Part shown: positions 6,782-12,324 of the stretch, piece by piece
Numbering within the stretch: the stretch's first letter is position 1
Layout of the letters: the number at the start of each line of letters is the position of its first letter
Assembly: GCA_022511285.1 (NCBI GenBank)
Contig: JAFLRW010000044.1
Location: 1-12,324, forward strand
Source: Duncaniella sp.
GTDB lineage: Bacteria; Bacteroidota; Bacteroidia; Bacteroidales; Muribaculaceae
Reading direction: 5' to 3'
DNA: 12,324 bases
Translations under genes and position numbers: made by a program
Notes under the pieces: generated by a model
What the model was told of the DNA's origin: nothing
Databases searched by the model: none
What the model saw: only the letters and a program-made list of their open reading frames with translations

Positions 6782-8076
6782 TTCCAAAGTCGGTTGATAT
6801 CGGTTTCTCCCCAATAGAGATGGGTGTATCCTGCAATGGTGTTGTCCTGACGGTAGAGAGGTGTATCCACCGCATTGCCTAAGGCGTCGCTTTGTCTCGC
6901 CACTGAGGGGAGCCCGGCGGCATTGACAAGGCGGGAATAGTGAAATTCGTGGCCGCGAAGCGTCAGCCTGTCGTCGATTTCAATGGTGCGGTAGCCGAGT
7001 GTGAGGCGTGCATCCTCCATAGTGGCTGTCAGCGGCAGCACTCCACACATCTTCGCACCGTCAATGCGCTCGCAGAGATAAATCAGACCTCCACACTCGC
7101 CCAGAATACGACCACCTCGGCGGGCCATATCGCGGATGGAGCGCCGCATCGAGCCGTTGGCCTCAAGGTCGGCGGCAAACAGCTCAGGATATCCCCCGGG
7201 GAGGTAAAGCATATCCGCGTCGGGCGGAAGATTCTGATCGCGCAGAGGGGAGAAAAAGACCGGCTCTACGCCGTGGAGGCGCAGAGAGTTGAGATTTGCT
7301 TCGTAGATGAAAGAGAACGCCTCGTCGCGGGCCACTGCCACACGGCTGTGAGGCGCGGGATAGCGGATGGCGCTCGCATCCGGACGCGCAGAGCCGGTGA
7401 GCTCAATCAGGCGGTCAATATTCACCCCCTCGGCCACAGCCTTGGCGGCTTCAGCCACAAAGCGCTCCATTGCAGAGTGTCCGGTGAGAGTGAGCCCGAG
7501 GTGGCGCGACGGAGTCTGCAGATCCCGGCGTCGGGATATGAAGCCCAGGCATTCCACTCCGGCCTCGCGGGCGGCATCGGCGAGCATAGCCCGGTGGCGG
7601 GGGGAAGAGGCGCGATTAAATATCACTCCGGCGAGCGTTATGCCCTGACGGAAGTGGCTCAGCCCATATATTACGGCTCCGGCAGTGAAGGCTGTCGACG
7701 CACCGTCGATCACCGCCACTACGGGCACTCCGAGCGTCCGGGCCACATCGGCCGCACTCCCGGTGTCGTGGCGATACCCGTCATATAGGCCCATAGCGCC
7801 TTCAATCACAGCCACATCGGCCTCCGCGAGATGGCGGGCATAGAGAGCGCGGACGGCAGCCGTTGAGGCCATGAAGAGGTCAAGGTTGATGCCGGGCACT
7901 CCGCAGCAGGCTGTGGTGTGGAACTGTGTGTCGATATAATCCGGCCCGCACTTGAACGGTGCCACCCTCAGTCCGCGCTCACGGAGCGCCCTCATCAGTC
8001 CGAGCGAGACCATTGTTTTGCCTGTGCTTGATGATGGTGCGGCTATTATAAATGATGAAAATGCTGATGCCGGCAT
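6778..8076 (-). CDS. cbiA: Cobyrinate a,c-diamide synthase
   Basis: This 432-aa enzyme uses ATP and glutamine to amidate the a and c side chains of cobyrinic acid. The N-terminal synthetase part begins with the P-loop APSSSTGKT (13-21), then FKCGPDYIDT (41-50) and the nucleotide-site stretch VIEGAMGLYDG (90-100). The C-terminal half is a class I-type glutaminase domain, with GECGG (326-330; Cys328 the likely nucleophile), GHEFHYS (375-381) and GYTHLYWG (416-423; His419 the likely catalytic His). Length and domain order are complete. The ATG at 8076 lies just before the P-loop strand, and no other Met fits. It follows the DUF2851 gene after 37 bases and is joined to the adenosyltransferase by an ATGA overlap. 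No ribosome-binding site is obvious. Confidence 0.95.
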   Translation of the reverse strand: MPASAFSSFIIAAPSSSTGKTMVSLGLMRALRERGLRVAPFKCGPDYIDTQFHTTACCGVPGINLDLFMASTAAVRALYARHLAEADVAVIEGAMGLYDGYRHDTGSAADVARTLGVPVVAVIDGASTAFTAGAVIYGLSHFRQGITLAGVIFNRASSPRHRAMLADAAREAGVECLGFISRRRDLQTPSRHLGLTLTGHSAMERFVAEAAKAVAEGVNIDRLIELTGSARPDASAIRYPAPHSRVAVARDEAFSFIYEANLNSLRLHGVEPVFFSPLRDQNLPPDADMLYLPGGYPELFAADLEANGSMRRSIRDMARRGGRILGECGGLIYLCERIDGAKMCGVLPLTATMEDARLTLGYRTIEIDDRLTLRGHEFHYSRLVNAAGLPSVARQSDALGNAVDTPLYRQDNTIAGYTHLYWGETDINRLWK

Positions 8077-8113
8077 GCTCTGGAGGATAAAAGAGTTTTC
8101 TTATCAAAATAAA

Positions 8114-9394
8114 CTATCTGCGGGCACGGACAGCGAGCAGTCGATGGCCCACACGGCAGTAGATGCAACGATGCGGCTCACAGTAGTTGCGCCTGATGTG
8201 AATCAGCGCCTGTGAGGTAAACGCATCGCGAGCCTTGACGCCGGCGTTGCCAAACGCCGCAACGATACGATTGTCCTCCGGAGGCAACTGCTGCAGCCAC
8301 TCGAAGGCGCGTGTGGTCATAGCCTCATCGCCGCGAGTGGCTCCGCAGGCTATCATCAGGGGCACGGCCACATTTATCACTATCCCGATGGCCGATGTCC
8401 GGCTCATCGTCTCGAAGTTGCGCGGATTTGGCGCTCCGAAAGTGAACCTCGACTGCCAGTAGGCTGAAAGCGGAAGGCGAAGATGGTCTATCACCTGCTC
8501 CGGACTCTCAGCCTCCAGAATAGCAGACACCGGACGGAAATCGCCGCACACAAGCGATGCAAGCATAGCTATGCGGCGGTGGGGAAGGTTGGCGGGACGC
8601 ATTCGCCCCATCTTCCACCCGGCATCAGCGAGGGGCGTGAGGCCGAATTTGTGATTATAGAAGGAGTATTCTCTTTTGAGCATGGCCACGTATGGGTCGG
8701 CGTCAGGGGCTTTGTCAAGAAAACCGGCCTGCCCGAAGAGGATAGCTTCAATGGCCGTGGTGGAGTCGGCGTGCTTGCGCAGAAATTTGAGGGGGAGCGA
8801 GAGGGCCAGGCGCTCCATCGGGTCGGCATTGGTGCCGAACCCCAAGGCCCGAGCCATGACTATGTAGGTAGCCTCCTCCCAGTCGCCTGTGAACCGCGAT
8901 GCCAACTCCGTAAGGCGATTGGCCTTGGCATAGATGCGTTCGTAGGCCATAGCGGTGAGCCAGTCAGTCATGGCAAGCGCCGGGATGGAGGGGAACTCTG
9001 AGGCACAAGGGAGATCAAAGTCGGAGCGCTCCACCAACGAAGCGTAGCGGCGATGAAAGTCGGGATGACAGCGCATCACCATCTGCGGAATCACCTCGCC
9101 GTTTGTCCGCGTGACGGGAGCATCGTCGCGGTCCACCACGTGGAGCACCACAGAGTCGTAGGCGGGATTGCCGGTGTGGCCGTGGCGCTGCCAATCGCTT
9201 GCGCGCAGGTGGATTTCCACATCTCCCGCCCAAAGGTTGTCGCCAATCTTCACCTTGGCGTTGAAAAAGTCGGGGCCGGCATCGGTGTTGAGCCTTCCGG
9301 GGTCGATGATGCAGATGCGCCGCCCGTCGGTGGTGACGAGGTCGGTGTTGAGCAGCAGACGGTGCTGCCACACATAATGCATTAGTCGCTCCAT
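8114..9394 (-). CDS. DUF2851 family protein, possible nuclease-like fold
   Basis: This protein of 426 aa belongs to DUF2851, common in Bacteroidota and of unknown function. The start MERLMHYVWQHRLL is the usual family start, so I chose the ATG at 9394, 16 bases after ribH. The open frame extends upstream into ribH without support. Conserved stretches include GPDFFNAKVKI (40-50), GDVEIH (57-62), a hydrophobic strand VVLHVV (82-87) and RPANLPHRRIAMLASL (266-281). The order Asp, then Glu-x-His with flanking strands recalls a PD-(D/E)XK nuclease core, but this is inference. Near the C-terminus, Cys405, Cys410, Cys413 and His417 could bind a metal. No signal peptide or membrane segment is seen, so it is probably cytoplasmic. 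Its tie to the B12 genes is positional only. Confidence 0.85.
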   Translation of the reverse strand: MERLMHYVWQHRLLLNTDLVTTDGRRICIIDPGRLNTDAGPDFFNAKVKIGDNLWAGDVEIHLRASDWQRHGHTGNPAYDSVVLHVVDRDDAPVTRTNGEVIPQMVMRCHPDFHRRYASLVERSDFDLPCASEFPSIPALAMTDWLTAMAYERIYAKANRLTELASRFTGDWEEATYIVMARALGFGTNADPMERLALSLPLKFLRKHADSTTAIEAILFGQAGFLDKAPDADPYVAMLKREYSFYNHKFGLTPLADAGWKMGRMRPANLPHRRIAMLASLVCGDFRPVSAILEAESPEQVIDHLRLPLSAYWQSRFTFGAPNPRNFETMSRTSAIGIVINVAVPLMIACGATRGDEAMTTRAFEWLQQLPPEDNRIVAAFGNAGVKARDAFTSQALIHIRRNYCEPHRCIYCRVGHRLLAVRARR

Positions 9395-9410
9395 AGGCCG
9401 GCGAGCAGGT

Positions 9411-9896
9411 TCAGTCGAGAGAGTCCACTCGGCGTCGGAATTCAATCATTTTGAGCGCAGTCTCGGCAGCTTCGGCGCCTTTATTGCCGAGTCGTCCGCC
9501 GGCGCGGTCAAGGGCCTGTTGCTCATCGAGAGTGGTGAGCACTCCGAATATCACCGGCGTGTCGCAGTCGGCATTGAGGGCCGTCATCCCTTGGGTGACA
9601 CTCTGACACACATAGTCGAAGTGGGGGGTATCCCCTTTGATGACACAGCCTATTATGATAATGGCATCATAGCGTTCTGTCTCGATGAGCTGTGACGCGG
9701 CAAAGGTCAGTTCGACGGTGCCGGGCACATCAAAGCGGTCAACGCAGCTTTTCTTTACGCCGTGGGCCAACAGTGTGGCATAAGCCCCTTCGGCCAGGAC
9801 GCCTGTGATGTGACTGTTCCACTCGGCGGCAACAATGGCCACACGCACATTGCCGGTGTCGAGGGTGGGGTTGAGAGTGGGTTTGTATTGCGACAT
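9411..9896 (-). CDS. ribH: 6,7-dimethyl-8-ribityllumazine synthase
   Basis: This 161-aa enzyme condenses 5-amino-6-ribitylaminouracil with dihydroxybutanone phosphate, the next-to-last step of riboflavin synthesis. Typical subunits are about 155 aa and assemble into pentamers or 60-mers. Visible active-site marks are AEWN (24-27; Trp26 stacks on the pyrimidine in this family), VPGTVELTFAA (57-67), GDTPHF (89-93; His92 the likely general base) and PVIFGVLTT (114-122). The frame is open 22 codons upstream into the TPR gene, but the ATG at 9896 gives the family length and leaves a 41-base spacer, so I chose it. No other riboflavin gene is in the window. Confidence 0.95.
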   Translation of the reverse strand: MSQYKPTLNPTLDTGNVRVAIVAAEWNSHITGVLAEGAYATLLAHGVKKSCVDRFDVPGTVELTFAASQLIETERYDAIIIIGCVIKGDTPHFDYVCQSVTQGMTALNADCDTPVIFGVLTTLDEQQALDRAGGRLGNKGAEAAETALKMIEFRRRVDSLD

Positions 9897-9937
9897 AGTT
9901 GTTGTCTCGCTACTATATATATTGTGATTGATTACGG

Positions 9938-10963
9938 TTATCTTGGGAACACTTTGTGCCAAAGGCTCAGAATGTCGAGGCCGCGGCTCTTGGAAGATGC
10001 TATCAGCTCCGATATGCGTTGATGATGTGCGGGCGAATTGATTTTTAGCGCCTTGTGGAGCAGAGTGTTGAGCAGATGAATAGCCTTGTCGCGCATCGAA
10101 TCAATCCGCAGCATCGACTCGGCCAATGACACCGACACCCGCAGCTGCCGCTCATCGAGCTCGGGATTGATGCGCTGCAGATATTTAAGAGTGCGTGTGT
10201 AATACTGCATAGCCTCGCGGTGCCGCCCCATCCGGGCAAGAGTGTCACCCTCGGCAGCCAGTGATTCGGCCAACCGCTCTGTGGCCTCCGTCATCCCTTC
10301 GCTCACCATGCGGGTGTAGTTTGAAGTGGCCTCCTGATAGCGCACAAGCAGCTCGGCCTGCTTGACACGATTGTGATAGACTGTAGTGGCGGCACCAAGA
10401 GCAGTCACTACGGTTGATGCATAGCGCTCGGGGTCAGACTTTGCCAAACGCTCGAGAATCTTAATTGACTTTTCCATCTCGCGCTCGGCCTGTTTATATT
10501 CGCCGTTTTGCGAGTGGATATATGCGATGTCGAAAAGCAATGTGGCCAGAATCTCGAGAAACGGCTCATCCTTGCGCTTGGGCTGAGTGGCGAGGAGCTG
10601 CAGCGTGTGAGCCGCCGCCGTGGCCGCCCCCTTGCCCGGGCCTTGGACCTCAATGGTCAGAGCAGTGATGGTCTGCATTACGGCAGAGCGGAGGTCGAGC
10701 ATAGAGGGGCTCTCGGCATCCTGATGCTGCGCTATGCATAGCTCCAACTCGGAGAGTGATGTGAGAGCCCGTTGGGCCTCACCTTTTGCCACACTCTCTC
10801 GTGCCGTGTGTCGCAGCAGGTCGTAAGCCGTCGTAAAATCCTCCTTTTCAAGAATGGCCAAAATTTCAGTCGGGGTGCGCCCTCGCTTTGCGACCCGCAT
10901 CCGCAGTCCGGATATATCTGTCGTTGAGGGCAGAAATGTTGTGTCAAGAGAGGTTGGTCTCAT
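9938..10963 (-). CDS. TPR-repeat protein of unknown function
   Basis: This predicted 341-aa protein is almost wholly helical. TPR-like units are clearest at 142-175 (a unit containing GEYKQAEREMEKSIKILERL) and 233-266 (GRHREAMQYYTRTLKYL), with weaker units around 187-220 and 40-80. There is no signal peptide, lipobox or membrane segment, so it is probably a cytoplasmic scaffold or partner-binding protein. The frame extends 81 codons upstream, but that part crosses a strong promoter and the intergenic repeat and has no TPR character. The ATG at 10963 is about 45 bases after the predicted transcription start, so I chose it. It leads the operon ahead of ribH. I do not recognise a named family. 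Confidence 0.8.
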   Translation of the reverse strand: MRPTSLDTTFLPSTTDISGLRMRVAKRGRTPTEILAILEKEDFTTAYDLLRHTARESVAKGEAQRALTSLSELELCIAQHQDAESPSMLDLRSAVMQTITALTIEVQGPGKGAATAAAHTLQLLATQPKRKDEPFLEILATLLFDIAYIHSQNGEYKQAEREMEKSIKILERLAKSDPERYASTVVTALGAATTVYHNRVKQAELLVRYQEATSNYTRMVSEGMTEATERLAESLAAEGDTLARMGRHREAMQYYTRTLKYLQRINPELDERQLRVSVSLAESMLRIDSMRDKAIHLLNTLLHKALKINSPAHHQRISELIASSKSRGLDILSLWHKVFPR

Positions 10964-11014
10964 AACAGCGTTAAGCGGTCTGAAAGATGTTGGAGATAGC
11001 TTCCATAGATAGTG

Positions 11015-11046
11015 CAAATTTAGCGCTTTTATTTGAAATCCACAAA
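11015..11046 (-). promoter_or_regulatory. Strong Bacteroidota-type promoter for the six-gene operon
   Basis: On the minus strand, TTTG at 11046-11043 is followed after exactly 20 bases by TAAATTTG at 11022-11015. Both match the Bacteroidota sigma-ABfr consensus (TTTG, then TAnnTTTG) without mismatch, at the usual spacing. The start would fall near 11008, giving a leader of about 45 bases to the ATG at 10963. That is too short for a cobalamin riboswitch. I see no equally good site between the six genes, so this may drive all of them. Confidence 0.75.
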
Positions 11047-11087
11047 TAGCGCTCCAATTCCCCGGGGCAACCGCATCAAGCCGGCCC

Positions 11088-11173
11088 CCCGACACCGGCG
11101 CTTCGTCGCTTGCGCTCCTCGGCCTAAGTCGGAGGCTAACAATGTTGAGCCGCGCCGCGGCTCCTCGACTACT
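11088..11173. repeat. Dispersed intergenic repeat, copy 2
   Basis: This is the partner of 249-334: 86 bases without gaps, 75 identical by my count. It sits between the terminator of the gene to the right and the operon promoter. Inside it, GAGCCGCG (11147-11154) and CGCGGCTC (11156-11163) form a perfect palindrome around a single C. Copy 1 has changes at 11156 and 11160 (C to T and G to T) that break this palindrome and pairs the same left arm with sequence just beyond the repeat instead. Confidence 0.75.
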
Positions 11174-11186
11174 GTATTTCAGCAGA

Positions 11187-11219
11187 TTAAAAGCGGAGAC
11201 CTTCACAGGCCCCCGCTTT
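11187..11219 (-). terminator. Rho-independent terminator of the Ig-like surface gene
   Basis: Read on the minus strand, 11219-11208 and 11201-11190 form a 12-base stem with two G-U pairs and the 6-base loop TGTGAA, followed by TTTTAAT. It lies about 50 bases past the stop codon at 11269. On the plus strand the two wobble pairs become A-C mismatches, so the structure is much better for leftward RNA, which fits the direction of the gene to the right. Confidence 0.75.
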
Positions 11220-11268
11220 CGTGGAATTTATGCAAATTTGTATATTGATAGTGTCTGAATTTTAAAAT

Positions 11269-12324
11269 TTACCACGGACTATATGGTTCAAAGATGATGC
11301 CGTTATCATGGTTTTGAGGTAATTTATCATAATCAGTTTTTTTATAAATTACCCACAAATACTGAGAAGACGACAGATTAGTTATTTGTGAGACATATAT
11401 ATCTATTGGGGTCTCTACTTCGTGTGTTAATAACGTCATACTAAAATTTGGTTCACCATAAGTACAAGAGAGACCATACTGGAACGTATTCTTTGACTCG
11501 TGTGAGAAGTAAATATAAGTCTTCGCTACAAACATTGAGTTCAAATGAGAGATGTCATATTTTACTAATACACATTCGACATTTTCGAATGGCCACTGAT
11601 TCACTGATGTTGTAGTAGTTACACCTCCATTACTTACCGGATATAACGGCTCATCGATTCCCTTGATGGGAACAAAGACTCTAAGCTTGAGTGTATTGCC
11701 TTCCGAAGCGTAGTAACGGTCGGTAACCTCTGTTGAGTTAAAAGTTATTTCGACAACGGTTGTTTCTTTTACATCTTCGTTGGCCTTAATAGTGCCATCT
11801 TCATCAACAGTCACAATTCCATCAGGAGTGCACGTGATCGGATCGAGTTTCACGCCGTCAAGACTCTTTTCGCCTTTGATAACAATGCGTGTGGATTCGC
11901 CCGGCTGAATGGTTCTATCCCACAATGCAAAGGTCGGAGTGCCTTCGATAACTGTAATGGTCAGAACGCCGCGCGACTCTGACGCATTAAATTGATCTGT
12001 GGCTGACGACTTAAAGCTAATTGTAGTTTCGCCTTTTGCCAATGGGGTTATCACACCATTCTCGTCAACAGTAACTATACCCGGATTAGAGTAGGTTATT
12101 TCACTCAATTTAATTTCGCCAAGATCTCGTTTTGTATTTACACGCACGCGAGCCGTCTGGCCTATCGCCACCTCGGTAGTCGACAATGAGAATACAGGGT
12201 CGGTGGGATTGATATCCTCGCCCGTGCCGCCTGGGCTTGGTGCATCGCCCATCTGAGCAAAATTGTGTCTAACCACTTTGTTTTTATTGACACCATTGCG
12301 ATGCTCATGCCAGTCAGGGTTGTC
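11269..12324 (-). CDS. 3' part of a BIG2/Ig-like repeat surface protein, start outside window
   Basis: The last 351 codons of a longer gene are visible. The GTG at 12276 is not a credible start, because the frame stays open to the right edge (DNPDWHEHRNGVNKNK, then VVRHNF). Visible residues 43-126 and 130-218 are two Ig-like units of BIG2 type. Each carries the hallmark GIVTVDE stretch: IVTVDENGVITPLAKGETTI in the first, then a related one. Residues 221-351 are a Tyr/Asn/Ser-rich C-terminal domain I cannot place. Such proteins are usually exported and surface-attached in Bacteroidales, but signal and anchor lie outside the window. The gene is clearly AT-rich: 11341-11400 has 17 G+C of 60, against 43 of 60 at 7561-7620 in cbiA. 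This suggests a different origin. Confidence 0.75.
   Translation of the reverse strand, partial: DNPDWHEHRNGVNKNKVVRHNFAQMGDAPSPGGTGEDINPTDPVFSLSTTEVAIGQTARVRVNTKRDLGEIKLSEITYSNPGIVTVDENGVITPLAKGETTISFKSSATDQFNASESRGVLTITVIEGTPTFALWDRTIQPGESTRIVIKGEKSLDGVKLDPITCTPDGIVTVDEDGTIKANEDVKETTVVEITFNSTEVTDRYYASEGNTLKLRVFVPIKGIDEPLYPVSNGGVTTTTSVNQWPFENVECVLVKYDISHLNSMFVAKTYIYFSHESKNTFQYGLSCTYGEPNFSMTLLTHEVETPIDIYVSQITNLSSSQYLWVIYKKTDYDKLPQNHDNGIIFEPYSPW

Noticed and set aside
6940..7788. 282-codon open frame on the plus strand
   Set aside because: It lies wholly antisense to cbiA, whose P-loop and glutaminase motifs are unmistakable. The frame is a GC-driven shadow.
8077..8113. Cobalamin riboswitch ahead of cbiA
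   Set aside because: The gap is 37 bases and the operon leader about 45 bases, both too short for the roughly 200-base fold. GCCACTG-like matches occur only inside coding sequence.
9938..11206. Longer 422-aa version of the TPR protein
   Set aside because: The extra 81 codons cross a perfect promoter, the repeat and part of the terminator loop, and have no TPR character. The ATG at 10963 is preferred.
11033..11248. 71-codon plus-strand frame over repeat copy 2
   Set aside because: It uses a different frame of the repeat from the 88-codon one at copy 1, and crosses a promoter and a terminator stem. It is not a credible gene.
1..12324. tRNA, rRNA, CRISPR array, transposase or integrase
   Set aside because: I looked on both strands and saw no cloverleaf, no regularly spaced direct repeats outside the protein-coding array, and no DDE or tyrosine recombinase motifs.

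Overview
The window looks like chromosomal DNA from an anaerobic member of the Bacteroidales. A Muribaculaceae-like gut commensal is the best guess, which is an inference from gene content and G+C. Three things support this. Promoter-like sites match the Bacteroidota pattern (TTTG, about 20 bases, TAnnTTTG) rather than the E. coli pattern. Start codons mostly lack strong Shine-Dalgarno sequences. The proteins are of Bacteroidales type: DUF2851, a CbiJ-CbiD fusion, a TIR fusion protein and a BIG2-type surface protein. CbiD marks the anaerobic (early cobalt insertion) route to cobalamin.

Layout, left to right. Positions 1-464 hold no complete gene. A short open frame leaves the left edge on the minus strand, with a leftward -7 site ahead of it, two copies of a dispersed intergenic repeat, and a rightward promoter. 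Positions 465-4418 (+) encode one large protein of 1317 aa: a cytoplasmic TIR domain, one membrane segment, then a long array of about 22-24 YD/RHS-like repeats of 32 residues, and a short C-terminal domain. It converges on the minus-strand genes through a hairpin at 4425-4444.

Positions 4440-10963 (-) look like one operon of six genes, read right to left: a TPR protein, ribH (lumazine synthase), a DUF2851 protein, cbiA (cobyrinate a,c-diamide synthase), a PduO-type cobalamin adenosyltransferase, and a CbiJ-CbiD fusion. The last three are joined by ATGA overlaps of 4 bases. A near-perfect Bacteroidota promoter lies ahead of the TPR gene. CbiD and CbiJ catalyse consecutive ring steps, CbiA amidates cobyrinate, and PduO adenosylates the cobalt, so this is a mid-to-late part of B12 synthesis. 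The other pathway genes lie elsewhere.

Positions 10964-11268 hold that promoter, a second full copy of the dispersed repeat, and a strong terminator for the gene to the right. Positions 11269-12324 (-) are the 3' part of an AT-rich surface-protein gene with two Ig-like domains; its start is outside the window.

The item most worth following is the TIR protein: a one-gene, receptor-like architecture with a predicted NADase-type TIR inside the cell and a large repeat ectodomain outside. The second is the 86-base intergenic repeat, whose substitutions do not look coding. I saw no tRNA, rRNA, CRISPR array, transposase or cobalamin riboswitch.
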